Shown piece by piece: positions 12,701 to 31,457 of a DNA stretch of 64,000 bases. Position numbers and translations under genes: made by a program. Position 1 is the first letter of the stretch. Every line of letters begins with the position of its first letter. A model generated the notes under the pieces. That model did not search any database. It had not been told where the DNA came from and saw only the letters and a list, made by a program, of their open reading frames with translations. Origin of the DNA: Physella acuta (taxonomy: Eukaryota > Mollusca > Gastropoda > Physidae); the NCBI RefSeq assembly GCF_028476545.1, contig NW_026732580.1, forward strand, positions 317,001 to 381,000. The letters are read 5' to 3'.

Positions 12701-15700
12701 GGGACAGTGTGGTTCAGAAGAGAACAAGCACGTAAATGTGAGTCTTGAGTTCAATACCACAACCTAAGAACACCCCCCCCCCTTCCCCGTCCGTGATGCA
12801 TTCAGAAGTAAGTAAATATACACTGTATCCAATAAAATAATAAAAAACTGCTTACTATGTTATCAATGCTATGAATACTATCATCAAGTCCACCATCTGA
12901 TCCTTCAACTGAAACATTAAAAAAATTGTAAATATTTTTAAAAAAAAAAAAGCAAAAAACTAAGCTAAATAGAGGGTACCCCAATAAAAAAAATACTTTT
13001 ACCTGCTGCACCCAATGCTTCTTCAAGACGTTTGAGAAGCTCTGCTTTTGTACCAGTTATGGACAATCCTCTTTCTTTCAACACTTGTTTGAGTTCAGGA
13101 ACCTAATATTCAATTCAAATAATTTAAAATCAACTGTAAGATTTAAGTTTGTTTTGGTATAGTCAGTTTGGTTATATTAATAATATTTATGACATGTATT
13201 TTAAATTATACTTCTTGTATTTGCTAAAATCTTGTGGTAAAATTCTATTTTTAGTTCAAGACATTATTTTTATGTTATTCTGTATCATACTAACATACAC
13301 ATTTTAATAGACATTTGCCTCATTTGCATTATTATTTAAATAATGCATACTAAGCAATAGAATAGATTCGACAATGATTTTATTCATTTTAAATAAATAA
13401 ATGGAAAAATATTGTATAAAAAAACATAAGAACCACAGAAAACACGAAGCTTCCGTAACATATACTAGTTGTAGCTTTGTTCAGGAACATGTTTTTCAAC
13501 TTTCTGTGGCCATGAAATTAGTTAAGTCGTGATGTCAGTTTGTACCTTAATTTTTGCATTTTATCTTAAGATGGGTATACTTTGCTATGTTAAATTAAGG
13601 AATAAAAACTTAATTTAAAATTTGGTAATAATAGGCATAGCCCAACAGAGCCTACACTGCATTTTTAACAATTACGACAAGGAATAATCCTAATAATAAT
13701 AAATATGGTTATTCTCAGTTGATTGGGACTAAATATTAGGATATTATCATCGTCATCATAAAATATTAAAAAGAAAGACTGTTAAGAAATCACATAGATT
13801 ATAGATTAACTATTAGTAGGGATTTAGGTATAAACACAAATTTCATTATATTAAAAAATATATGTTCTTGTAGATCTCAATCAGGAGAAAACAAAACAGA
13901 AATTTTTTTCTTTCTATCCCAAATAGTTTTTTAAATGAATTTTTTTGTGTGGGAGGGAGGGGGGGGGGGGGGGGGGGGGGTAAAAGTCCCTCTTTTTAAC
14001 ATTGGCCATTTGTGACAAGTCTTCATAGGGTATCTATAAATTAGTATAGTTTGGTTAATTTCAGTTGGATTTTGTTCATATTTGCAGAGTTGGTCTACAA
14101 TGTTATAGGGAAGGTATATTCATAGTAAAACTGAAGAAAAAAAAAGGAGATAGTATACTTTTGATGAAATATCTACCCCTACATTAAAAACCGCACTATG
14201 TTCTTTTACATTAATTTATATGTATTATTTTTAGAGCAATGTTTGATACACATATAATAGATAAAGGTATTTCATTCTAAATATTTGTATTTTAAATATC
14301 CAAACATGAAAAAAGGTTAGTAGAATTAGTAGACTGTTAAACTCAACCGAATTTGAACTGCATGCACAGAATACTTACTTCAACTGCGGAAATGCATTTT
14401 ACTAAAACTGCATTAGCCTTATCTTATACTTACAGGGTATTTCAAAATATAACTTATTTATTTTTTAACTCCTAGTAGAACATAAACTTCTTAGCAAAAA
14501 GATGCATGCACCAAAGATAAATTGATATTTTTATGATCAACAAGCAGGGTTGTATTAATTTTATTTGTATTGTTACCCACAACAGTGAAACTTCTCCGGA
14601 TGGAGAAAACTAGATCCGCTACTTTTATAATAATACCCTGCCTGTGATCATATAAATAACAATCTGAAATAAACAATAAATCAATTGTTTTGACAAGCAA
14701 ATCAAGATTTTTTTATAATCATCATCACAATGTTTTCCATTTTAGTAATTGATTGGGTTTCCATTCATGATTGGTTTGATTTTGTTTTCATTCACAGGAC
14801 ATTATTTTGTGGAATGTACTTCTTACCCAGACATTTAAAGAATACTCAGTCGAAGAACTCAATATCTAATAGTTCACATCAAAGTTATATTTACACAATT
14901 TACAACTTTATAACTGAAGTCATCAATGTTCCAATTATAAAAATAAAAAAAATTATGAGAATACAAATATTTACAGACAGCTTGTGATATAAATGTTTAA
15001 ATTAACATTAGATCATGTAAAATGAGATCAGTTAAAAAATCTGTCAAAATGATGTTGTAATCAACAGATTCATCTTCTACTTCATCTGGCTTCCAGTAGG
15101 ACACTGTCAGATATTTCTCAGGATTCTTCTGCCCTTTGAAATATACATCAACAATTCTTCCATTATACAAGACATCTTTGCCTTCAACATCCCATAAATG
15201 ATTAATTTGTTGGCCAATTAAAAATGTCGGCAGCTCAGAAGTTTTTGCAGTTATCAAATTGAACTGATTGACAATTTCAGGAGAACTTCTTTTAAAAATT
15301 TCTGAGGAAAAATCATTAGTTTTCAAAGCTTTCTTAATTTGTTTATTTATCATTTTTTCTATTTTTCTTATCAAACAGCTTTTCTGTTTCCACTTGTCTC
15401 TCCAAAGCTTCTTTCTCATTGGCCTTCATTTTTAGATGATTAAATTTTCTTAATTTGTAAGCTTCTTTCATGGAAAAGTTGATGGTCTTTTTAAGCTCAT
15501 CCTCTGGTTTTTTTAACATCCATGACATGGTGTCATTAAACCTGCTCTTAACTTTTCCAGAAATAAACATAAATGTGGAATTTGGTGCTTGTCTCCACAT
15601 GTAATCTGTCAAACCTAGAGCTCTTTCAGAGGCCATGTTATGTGCTGGTGCTGATGAGGCTTGTTCCATCATTTCGCTACTAGGGTTTGACAAAGTTCCT

Positions 15701-18700
15701 TCAATGTAATTGTACAACTGCCTCTTAAAACCTAAATAAATACTCTGCACTGCAATTGGAATCATGTTTTTAATTAATTCTGTTGTTTCAGGGTCAAAAT
15801 AGGTTATAAGTGATTTTAATCCAGGATCATTTTCTTGATTAATAGGCTCACCAAAAATATTTGATTTTAGAGTAAGAACTTCTAAAGGGCTTGAAACAAA
15901 ATGTTCAAATTCAGACTGGCAGCCTTGAATAACAGGAACTAGTCCTAAATTTGATTGATTTGAATAAAATTTGGTAATCCAAGGCCCAGTAATTGATTTT
16001 CCAATTAAAGCAAGGGTAGTGAGTTGTGCTACAACAATTGGGTCTTCTAGATAACTTTTGATGTTTCTTTTTAAATTTGAAGCTTGATTTTTTGATACAT
16101 TTGTGAGAAGATTTGTTATATAAAAAACAATAATCCCAGATAAATGGAACAGAATATGCATTCTGTTTCCTACGTATCTCATGAACATTCCAATAGGAAT
16201 GTCAAATTTTTTTACAAAATAATTTAAAACCAGGTGGATCTCCTGTCTTCATGGAGTAACGTAATTTGGAGACATCCATTAAACAGTGAACAGCCTTTGG
16301 GTGTAAAGTTTGACTAGGCACAGATGAAAGCTTTTGACCGGTCATTGTTTCAATAAAAAATTCTAGCAGGTCACCAGCTGATGCCACAGACACATTACAG
16401 AGCAGGGACTTGTACATGCAAAGTCTGGTGTCAGTGTCAAATTCTTTGCCCCTTTTGGTAATTATTTCATCTTTATTTGTAATTTCTTCAAAGCGACAAG
16501 TTAAATCATCTATCACTTGATTTAAGGACACAATTTCTTTAGATTGGTTTGAAATCATCAGTTTATTATTTTTCAAAGTAAGTGTATTAGAATCAATTTT
16601 AGATTTCAAAATTTTATTTCTTCTCTTTATGTATTTCATTTTTTCCTTTTGTTGAACATAATTGTGTACAGGAAGAGCCTTGATTGTGCGTTTTAGGCTA
16701 ATGATCTCTTGCTTCTTTTTATGCAGACGTTGTGTCATTCGTTTTAATTTTTGATTTACCTTTCTTACTTCGTAGAGCCTTTTTTTTTGCTACATGTGCT
16801 TTCATAAGTGAAAGTTTCTCTTGTTTTAGCTTTTTATTTTCTTTCAAAAGATTCTCATTTGATATTCTTTTGAATACACAATTGGCACAATCTGTACGAA
16901 GTTCTTTATCTAATGTTTGAACTTGAACATGTTTAACAGGTGATCAGTGACGGTTTTGAAGGTCCAGGAATAGAAGGATACATTTCAATAGATGTTTATT
17001 TTTTATTCAAGTGATAACAAACATCTTCATCTAAAAAACTCGATATTGCACTCCAGTTGCTGCTATAATGTTTTTTCAGGAATTTAAATTTCTTTTCAGC
17101 ATTGAAAATTGTGGTCTTGAGTGCTTTCAGTTCTATGTCACAATATTGAGAGGTCAATACATCACTGTTCAGGTTCTTTATTTCTTTTAAAAGTGATAGT
17201 GCTGCTTGATGATAACTTTTATTAATTTTAGAAAACCATATTAAATTCCCAATTTTAATAAATTCATTATGTAAACATTTATAAGAATCAATTAGGTTAT
17301 TGAGTTCTTCTAAAGAATGAGTAACTTCAGTAGGTCTATCCATAGCTGAGAGAAACAAAATAACCAAACAGTAGTTATAATTTATCTTATTAATTATCAT
17401 TGTTCTATTAATTTTAACTACTTTAAAATGTGTATAGCAACAGGTTGTACAGGTAGATCTAGGCCTGATTCTAACTTATGACTATTAAAATAACAACAAA
17501 ATTAAATTAAAAGTACTAGGGCTAGGCCCTAAAAAAAGTACTAAAAGTAGAGAAAAAAAAACTTGAACAAATATTTGGCAGAAATTAAATCTTCAAGCAA
17601 ATCTAGAGCTGAAAAGAGGAATATATAGTATGTAATAATATATTAAATTATTTTTAAAACTACAATTAGGAGAGTTGTTTACACATTAATATTAAGAGAA
17701 TGTTGTTAGTGTGTCAAAACTCAAAAGCCGGCAGTGAGAGAACAGGATGAAAAAATATAACAATGGTGGCAGCGTGACCTACATACAGTGACTACGTTCA
17801 GAGGAGTATAAGTTAATATAAGTATAACTAATGTCGGAGTCAAAATATCCAAAAACAAATTTCATTTCCACATACTTAAGATATGTCTGATCAGTAATCT
17901 ACTCTCATCTAGAATAATCTTTTAAAAAATCGAGATTCCAACGTATTTGAAACTAATCTTGATACAGAGGGAAGACCAAAGCAGAGACAGCATGCAATCA
18001 GGTTGCAGAGCCATTAAAACTAAGGGAAAACCACTCTAATTTTAATTAACCTTAGGAAATGACCTTTTAAACTTAATTAATTACCATAAATTAAAAACTT
18101 AGTATGCAAAACCAAATCTCGTGGGTCCGGTATCAGAAAGTAATCGGCGATTTCGGGTCATGTTTTTACCGCGAACTCGGCGGATGCCGACAACCCTACT
18201 ATTAGCTTAAGTAATGAAGTAATTAACATTTTTAGGCTAACTACTAAATTTCTAAAACTAGATTCTGATTTAGAATCTAGAACTAGATCTAGATTATTTC
18301 TAGATCTTAGATGTGATGATTCTGTAGTAGTCTATCGTTTAAGGTATGTAAAATCGCCAGCGACTAGTAATGTGAAAAACAGGTGACTCCTTAAATTTTA
18401 ATAGTTATTTCCCATTTTGAGGAGGATTTATGTTTTGAATCAGAAAAACAATAATGTTTCCTTGTTTCATTTATGTACCTGTTTTTAAATAATTGAATCA
18501 AAACTTTTCAGTAATAAATGAAGACTAGCAATGTATCCAACAGATGCAACCATGCTCATTTACTGTAGCACCCATCTTGTTTACGTTTTTTTTGTAAACT
18601 TATAGCACGAGATTCAGGGGAAGCGACTCTATTTTTACAAATGGCTACTGTTTATATAGCAAATCTTGCTCGCAAACACTGCTGTTTAAAGTTAATTTCT

Positions 18701-19292
18701 GGCCTATATCTATATTTAGCCATTGATTTAGGTTATTTATTCATTTATCTATAATATTTGACACAAATATATCACAATATACTTCTATTAAAGCCTTGAC
18801 AATGAGGTAACTTTTTCGTACATTACTAGCCGCGGCGATTTTATGTAGCCTACATAAAAAAAAACTATAGATTACTGATGTTTCTTCATCTCATGGATGC
18901 AAATGTCTTAGTTAGATTGTCTTAGAATCAATGAATTCAGATCTAGTCTAGATCTAGAGATGAGATAGTCTAAAACTCTAAAATCTAAGGGACCAAGTCA
19001 ATGCTGCAGTGAAACCTGCAGTCTGAATGTCTGATGGCAGTTGAGTTGATGATGGCCTGAGCCTGAGTGGAGTGATCATCCTGGATTCCTGATGATGCCA
19101 TTGATGGCAATGCAGCTTCTTCTTGAACTAGATTCTAGCATCGTACTTAAAAACGAACGAGTATTTTACAGTAAATAGGCCTAAATCCTGTTTTACGTAA
19201 AATTTGATTTAATGCTAACATTAATAGTTCTAGGCCTAGAGTAGAATACTTACTTTCATTTTTTTGTAATCTTCCATGGTTTGATCGGCCAT
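9753..19292 (-). CDS. SARNP: SARNP/CIP29-like SAP-domain mRNA export protein, complete, 10 exons
   Basis: Seen: ten exons with GT-AG borders and matching phases at 19254-19292, 13003-13102, 12856-12908, 12283-12395, 12110-12191, 11931-12001, 10794-10851, 10542-10613, 10259-10387 and 9753-9797 (762 nt, 253 residues plus stop). The start MADQTMEDYKKMK leads into a SAP helix-turn-helix at about residues 8-45 (motif VPELKQVLKERGL). An acidic and Pro/Thr-rich middle follows, then five basic RFG-type repeats (KKFGAES, QRFGLPA, DRFGAVV, ERFGTPT, ERFGLAT) ending in the last exon. Human SARNP is 210 residues with the same plan and the same C-terminal KRAERFG. Known for the family: nuclear protein that binds DDX39B (UAP52/UAP56) and ALYREF in the TREX mRNA export complex, with SAP-mediated nucleic acid binding. 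Intron 1 is 6.15 kb and holds a transposon-like ORF cluster; the intron between 11930 and 10852 is mostly a minisatellite. The start is chosen because it is the first ATG before a good donor and matches the family N-terminus. Confidence 0.93.
11036..11785. repeat. Minisatellite, 33-bp unit, in a SARNP intron
   Basis: About twenty copies sharing gttgccagttactgcaataa followed by acctggtcaacaa or acatggttgacag variants. Some copies are shortened. It fills most of the intron between the exons at 11931-12001 and 10794-10851. Open frames on both strands here are repeat products. Confidence 0.95.
12698..12800 (+). mobile_element. Possible degenerate tRNA-derived SINE head
   Basis: A stretch with ggggacagtgtggttcag (A-box-like) and, about 35 bp later, gagttcaataccac (B-box-like) followed by a C-rich segment resembles the head of a tRNA-derived SINE. 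It lies in a SARNP intron. No second copy was found in the window, so this is a weak call. Confidence 0.28.
13950..13982. repeat. Poly-G tract in SARNP intron 1
   Basis: A gggagg-rich lead followed by about 22 uninterrupted G. Similar tracts recur through the window. Confidence 0.9.
14997..16920 (-). pseudogene. Main ORF remnant of the intronic transposon-like element
   Basis: Largest intact piece is 15343-16188 (281 residues), preceded by 16202-16738 (178 residues) and followed by 14997-15419 (140 residues, overlapping in another frame). Further upstream, near 16750-16915, another Lys-rich coiled-coil frame continues with a CANC motif and long A runs. The pieces look like one ancestral transposase-like protein of about 600 residues now split between frames. 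No catalytic triad can be assigned without an alignment. Alternative: a spliced gene with tiny introns, which I think less likely because the borders lack good splice signals. Confidence 0.55.
16996..17400 (-). CDS. Hypothetical 134-residue ORF beside the transposon-like element
   Basis: An uninterrupted frame starting MIINKINYNYCLVILFLSAM, with a second possible start 19 codons later at MDRPTEVTHS, which is hydrophilic from the outset. The body is helical and Lys/Glu/Leu-rich (LEELNNLIDSYK, SLLKEIKNLNS, AEKKFKFLKKHY) with no known domain. It may be a second ORF or first exon of the element. Not recognised; low certainty that it is translated. Confidence 0.35.
   Translation of the reverse strand: MIINKINYNYCLVILFLSAMDRPTEVTHSLEELNNLIDSYKCLHNEFIKIGNLIWFSKINKSYHQAALSLLKEIKNLNSDVLTSQYCDIELKALKTTIFNAEKKFKFLKKHYSSNWSAISSFLDEDVCYHLNKK
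17401..19253. other. 5' part of SARNP intron 1, no gene seen
   Basis: AT-rich with scattered CTAGATCTAGA clusters (about 18260-18310, 18940-18960). A short GC-richer patch at about 18120-18200 differs from its surroundings and may be a relic of an interspersed repeat. No coding signal. Confidence 0.45.
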
Positions 19293-19730
19293 TTTAAACC
19301 TTCAACATGACGTAAGGAGTAGTCATTGAAAAATATGTACATCAATAAATTCAGTAGCCTATAGACCTAGTTATATCATAATAATCAAGATAGATATACT
19401 TTCTGAAGTCATTTGATTTATCGTTAATGAATGTCCATCATATTAATAATATATGCTAACTCACAGCCGGATATTATTAATACATTTTTTAATAACTTAT
19501 TTGTTTTAATAACTGCTCATTATTGACATTTTAAACTGCTTTAACTGTCATAGAATACTCCTTTATGTTTACTTATTTCCGTATTTTGTTGCTCGACATT
19601 TGTTGACATCTCAGGATTTAGATCTAATTCTACGTAGACTAGATCTAGATCTAGAATATTGTAGACTAGATCTAGATTCTAGTAAGATATAATGGTTTAA
19701 TTCCTTAATGTCGTTACTATTTTTCTGAAA
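19293..19730. promoter_or_regulatory. Divergent promoter interval between SARNP and INPP5F
   Basis: The two initiator ATGs face away from each other with 438 bp between them, so both 5' UTRs and both core promoters should lie here unless an upstream non-coding exon exists. I see no clear TATA box placed for either gene. The INPP5F side contains a cluster of CTAGATCTAGA-type sequence (about 19630-19680). Inference from arrangement only; no transcription start is visible. Confidence 0.5.
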
Positions 19731-26170
<6,440 letters not shown>

Positions 26171-28978
26171 GTAGGGCGTGGTTCTAGAAGCTTTCTCCAG
26201 CATCTGGCATCTTGCGAGTCTCATGCTTTGCTATTTCATTAATAATGATGCAGTTTCTGTCTCTTTTCTCTAGTAAGTTAAGTTTTCAGACTTTAATCAA
26301 TACGGGTGAATGCAACAAATTGTAACTTGCCTTAGTTTGATTAAACTTTATATGATATTCTGTCTCAAGAAAATGTTTTTTAAGGGAACAAGATACCCAT
26401 GTTTTTGATAAAATGTTAATTTTGCTACCCAAAATTTTTATTTCTTAATTCGATACTAATACCTTTTATCTATCTAACCCGAACATTTCGGACTTCTACA
26501 GCTTACGGTTATTCGTTTATTGCGATGTGAAACATGGTACCCCCCGGCAAGTTTTCACACTACTACGCGGACAGCGGCTATCTTCGAGCGGGTATTACAT
26601 CATTTATTGCCCGCGAGGCACCATAAACTTTACAGCAATCTAAGGGCCAAGCACTCGTGTACCCGCTGGTGTAGTGACCTTTTCTTTTGTTCTAAAAATA
26701 ATTGGGATAGAAGTTGTTTTCTACAAAGTAAAATTTTATACTAAACTCCATATAAGGGCATGCGCGTAAAATTTATGAATGGGAAGAGGTTCATTGATAC
26801 GCTTGACCAATCATATTATAGTACAGTAAATCAAAATAATTCACGATAGGCTGCAACTAACCACGTGTGCTAGGCAGCCATCTTGTTTCTAGATAAACAA
26901 AACAATCGCCTGTCTCGTTTGTTTACCTCATTTGCGTATACTCTTCTATTTGTTGTTTTAAAGTAATACAACAACATTAAGTTTAATAACTGAAACTTTG
27001 CCTAGAAATGTACTGTTGATTATCACTGGAACAATATTAAACACTGTTGCGTACGCTTTAAAATTATACTAAGCTGAAACAATGCGTCATGGACATGACT
27101 ATCAGTTTGAAGAATGTACTGTCCATCCCCTTTACCCCCTTCATTCCCTTTTCTCCATTCAACCAACGGCCGGTTTATAATCTTGTTACGGCTAGCTGTG
27201 ATAGGCTTGAACGCGTTCATCAGGCTTTACACCGGACTGTATACGACACATGTGTTAATGTGTATGCCCATCTCTCCGTATAGGGTGTGCTAGCAACGAA
27301 TGTAAATACTAGATAGATCTAGTAGTAGATAGGATAGCTGGGAAGCATTCACTTAAGCCCTGTACTTGACCCTATCTACACAGATGTGTTATTCGCGGTT
27401 GAATGAACATTGGTAATCTATGGCTCATCGGTTCCTCACGCACTATCCAGCGGTGGGATGGGGTGGAGGGGCGTGTCTAGCCTCAAGCGTTGTACCCAGT
27501 GTTGTGTTGTAGGCTATTATCATAAGGCAATAAACTTGTGTAAGCTACAATTTGAGTAGAGAAAGACATTGTTTTGAAGTGAGAAGACCGGCTAACAAAC
27601 AAAACTTTATCTGGTTTGATGATAGCTGTTCTGAGAATACCGCTCGATTGATAGGATGTGTAATACTTAATAGTCATACATTCATTACCTGTTGTATACA
27701 TATTTTCTGCTTACATAGAAAAAATCTATCTAAAGCTTACAACATAAATCAAAGCGTATTCAATTAGACAAATGGTTCTTCCACATATAACAAGACGTTT
27801 TTTTCTGTTTTCTATAAGAGAAAACGCACCACGCCTTTTCCCGCTCTTCTTTTCACGTTTTCTCAACTTTGCATTTTTACTCAAAATTCGACATTCAAAT
27901 CGCTAAGGCTTTGGAACCCTTTGTCATACGAGAATAAAACATTCCACGTGCGTTCAGCATTATACCATCTACAAAACTACGTTTGTACATTAAGTTTACT
28001 ACAATACTTAAGGAAATATTGATATTTTTGTAACACCACCCCCTAATTTTTGTACATAAATTTACGTAAAAATTTGTATAAAAAATTGAGTACAAGCTAT
28101 CGCAATGAGTAAACGTAGAAATGTATAGTTTGGTTTGAGAAATCTAAATCTTTCATCCGCTTTTTAAAATCTTTTATGGGAACAAAGCCTTAGCGATTTG
28201 AAAAGGTGTTAGTTTTCACACCTTTTCGCTGTTTCCATGGCAACCAGTACTGCTATTGACGGCTATATATTATTTTTGTCTATAGTTTAACAACTATAAT
28301 TATATGAACTTATTAAACAACCAGAAATGTGTTAAATAAAAAAAAATTTTTTATCCGTGGTGCCTATCCTTAATGTTAGCATTTACTTTAAAAAAGATAA
28401 TGAACTTAATTCAACTTTACAATTCTAAATATACTAATTTTTCTCAGGCATCTTATAAAAAAATTGCTTTTAGACTGAAATTTAAAAAAAATACTAGAAA
28501 GTTATATTTTTAATCTTACATTGTTAATTTACCAAAATGTAACTAGAAATTTAAAAGATTATTTAAAGAAAGATTATTTCAATTTTTTGGTTTGTTTTTA
28601 AGTGTATTTTTATTTTTTGTTTTACTTATTTTTGTGAGATTTTAATCTAAATTATTACCATTACTGTCTATTTGTATTTGTCCTTTTATAATCTGTGTTC
28701 AACATCTTCTACCTAATACTAAAACATGTGATAATTTAAAAGCATAATTTTATACTATACATATATATATTCCGATACAGCCAATTATAATTTAATTTCA
28801 AGAAAATGTGTAGAGAGTGTGGAGGCGTATGTTGTTAGAAAAGTTTTGGCTTCACAAGGGGCATTAACTGCATTTTGGTTTTAGTATTTAAATAGATGGT
28901 TACCTCCCCTGAAAATATAATGCGAAAAATTCTAATATTAGGCCTATATCCTCGTATTTAATTAAAAAAAAAACTGAA
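26171..28978. other. No gene seen; start of the long gene-poor region
   Basis: Begins with the donor of INPP5F exon 9 (gtaggg). I found no exon-like segment matching the next INPP5F residues. The sequence becomes GC-richer around 26480-27480 and AT-rich afterwards. Frames at 26520-26744 and 27089-27283 lack family resemblance. A patch near 26860-26900 (ccacgtg, then gccatcttgtttc) looks like promoter or 5' UTR sequence, but no linked coding frame was found. Confidence 0.45.
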
Positions 28979-29102
28979 TCAGATTTTTCATTTATGACGT
29001 CACGCTTTTATTGACGATTTTTACCTCCCCCTCCCCTCCGTCACACGTCGTCACGAAAAGCCAGACCCCCCCCTAAAATGATGTTACACCACAGCCTACA
29101 AC

Positions 29103-29133
<31 letters not shown>

Positions 29134-30069
29134 AACAAAAAAATTGCGGTTGAATTTTTTTTAAAACATCGATATTTTTCTAAAATCTTGTCTGAAGTCT
29201 GTCAAAATAGAGTATTTTAATCAATTCCTATTACAATTTATTAAAACAGTTTTCTAAAACGCGAAATAACGTCTTAATTCGTTTTCTAACATTGCTTTTT
29301 ACTTTCTCGTATATACGAAGTATAGAGAAAGTCTTGTAATCGTGCAAAAAAAAAAATCGAGATTTTTACAAATCTCGACGTTTTACACCCCACTGATACG
29401 GAAAAACATAATTTTGCAATCTTGTCCGTATGTCTGTGCGTGTGTGTGTGTGTGTAAACACGATAACTTGAGTACCGTTACAGCTAGGTTGATGAAATTT
29501 CATATATAAGTATTTTATCAAAATCGTAGATCCGTATCAACTTTTGAGCGATTTCCGATAACCGGAAGTGGTACCTTTTCTACTTTGAATTTTTCAAAAG
29601 CCTATAACTTGAGTATTATTTCAGATAGATAAATGAAATTTCACATTTAAGTAAAAGATCTAATTCTCTACCTTCTATCAAATTTTGAGTAATTTCCGTT
29701 GACCGGAAGTAGTAATTTACGCCATTTCCGATTTCTCAAAAAAAAGCATGTAAATGTATAAAGTACTAATAATATTCCGCACTATTATGCACATTTTATT
29801 TTGGCGTTCGCTTGGTGCGCAATTCTTTTTTCTACGAGATTCTATTCTATTTTTAAAAGTTTAAATAATTAAAAATCATGTCTATATTCCGAGTTATATT
29901 AGAATATTCGAGAAAGTTTAGGGGAGATCACTCCCGGTTTATTTATAATGCAAAAGTGTGACGTTGCACCATCTGAACCCCCCCCCCCCCCCCCCCTCAT
30001 CACACACTGTCACAAAATTACGGACCTACCCTCCCCCTACGAGTGTGATGTCATTTATGGACGACCCCC
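28979..30069. mobile_element. TIR element, copy 2 of the TAA family, with nested repeat
   Basis: Left end is degraded but keeps ATTTATGACGTCACGC; right end reads GTGATGTCATTTATGGACGA then a run of C. The interior matches copy 1 in gaacatcgatatttt-like, tcttgtctgaa and gtcaaaatagagtatttt words. A different interspersed repeat of about 650 bp (29290-29945) is inserted in it. C tracts of about 20 bp lie at about 29101-29123 and 29979-29996. Confidence 0.65.
29290..29945 (+). mobile_element. Interspersed repeat with ACTTTCTCG ends, copy 1
   Basis: Left end ACTTTCTCGTATATACG, with a hairpin partner tatagagaaagt about 15 bp later; right end ATATTCGAGAAAGT, an inverted match, followed by shared ttaggggagatcact. 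Interior contains two CCGGAAGT words and a GT microsatellite (about 29438-29455). A second copy lies inverted at 41512-42205. No coding capacity. Family unknown; MITE-like. Confidence 0.7.
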
Positions 30070-30890
30070 AAAGCATTTCAACTTAGTTAAAAATAACATA
30101 ATGTAAAAACGTATAAAAAATGAATATACCACTACTGGATTTTTAATAATACTTCAAGATGAAGTAAACGCTTTGTTGTGTTGCGACAGAGAGGGATGAG
30201 GTAGAGAGTTCTAAAAGATTGTTCTACAAATACTAGTAGCTTAGATCTGACATTGTCTGAAGGGAGATTACTGTTCTTTTTTTTACACTAGACAAGTTGT
30301 TGTTTGGCGGGGGGGGGGGGGGGGGAAATCCCGGGGAAGCTCGGACTACTGTTGTTTTTGGGGGTGGGGGGGGGGGGTGGGGGTGGGCACAGACATGTAC
30401 AATCTAAGAACATAAAAACATAGCACTAAATAAGTAAATACTTGTAACATAAAAATTACAAGAAACATTTCTCCAGGGACTTACTTTGTGTGCCGGAAAT
30501 CGTTTTTCCTACTTTGTTTCTAGATTTTTCTGCTCAAGCATCTCGTTGCTTTGACGTTAGACCCATAAATATAAACAATTGGTTAAAAATATACGTTGTA
30601 TGGGAGGGGACGGAGGGGCAGTGACAAAACGTTTGAAAGCTGCTACATTAGAATGAGCGAAACAGTTATTAAAATGTCCTGCATTGATTAGAGCAAAGCC
30701 CATTACTGAATAGACATTAGCCCATTCGTTGAGTGAACTCAGATCTAAGCTACTATATTTCAAATATCACTTGATAGACTTTAGCTCATTCGTTGAGTGA
30801 ACTAATATCAAAGGTGCTAAATTTCAAATACCTCCTTCAAATCCAGGGGATAGCGCCGCATTGGAGAGGTCATTTTAAGGAAATTACCAA
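30070..30890. other. Spacer with poly-G tracts, no gene seen
   Basis: G tracts at about 30308-30325 and 30362-30383. Two near-copies of ctcattcgttgagtgaact (about 30720 and 30783) give a short local direct repeat with a spacing of about 60 bp. No supported coding sequence. Confidence 0.45.
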
Positions 30891-30924
30891 AAGGACGTGG
30901 GATTAAGTCGAGTGAAACGGTCGT

Positions 30925-31370
30925 TGTGTCGGCTGGGTTTGGGATTTCAAGGGTGTACCCCTAAGATTGTTTGGTGTGGGCTAATTGGGGGGGGGGGGCT
31001 GTTGTAAACTTTATTTTTGGCTGGGCTTGGGAGATTAAGGGGTACTCGGTAGATTGTTTGGTGTGTGTGTGGAGGGGGGTGGGGGTGTAAACGTTAGTTG
31101 TGTCGGTTGGCGTAGAGAGCTCCAGGGGTGTACCACGTAGATTGTCAGGTGTAGGCTAATGGGGGTGGGGTGGTGGTGTTGTAAACGTTAGTTGTGTTGG
31201 CTTGGTTTGTGAGATATAGGCGTGTACCACGTAGATTGGTGGGGGAGGGGGGCTGTTGTTAATATTAGTTGTATTGGCTGGGTTAGTGAGTTTCAGGGGG
31301 GTACCTGTAGGTTGTTGGGGGTGGGGGACTGTTGTAAACTTTAGTTGTGTTGGTTGGCGTTGGGAGATAT
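30925..31370. repeat. Degenerate G-rich tandem repeat, roughly 80-100 bp unit
   Basis: Four to six loose copies share ttagttgtgttggctgg, gtgtaccacgtagattg and a G-rich tgtggg segment followed by tgttgtaaac. Divergent between copies, so older than the neighbouring arrays. Strong G over C asymmetry on the plus strand. Confidence 0.7.
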
Positions 31371-31457
31371 GGGAGATATGTACTTGCTGAAAAGGGTGAA
31401 ACGTTCCGGAGTGCGGGTTGTATGGCAATGGTAAAATGCGAATAAAAGAACGATGAT

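Larger units (their letters stand above)
14997..17400 (-). mobile_element. Transposon-like ORF cluster in SARNP intron 1, uncharacterised family, broken
   Basis: Seen: a run of minus-strand frames (about 134, 178, 281 and 140 residues) in consecutive order inside an intron. Read together they show a coiled-coil Lys/Glu-rich N-terminal part, a middle with GNRMHILFHLSG and GKSITGPWITKFY, a downstream segment with SSAPAHNMASERALG and APNSTFMFIS, and a small C-terminal domain with GKDVLYNGRIVDVYF. From memory, this layout matches a family of unnamed proteins scattered in cnidarian and mollusc genomes that behaves like a mobile element; I cannot assign it to a named superfamily. The frames are broken in several places, so this copy is probably not functional. 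No terminal inverted repeats or target duplication were identified, so outer limits are uncertain. Confidence 0.6.

Noticed and set aside
26500-27300. GC-richer patch as a hidden INPP5F exon cluster
   Set aside because: No reading frame matches the residues expected after RLDK and no splice-bounded segment fits the phase.
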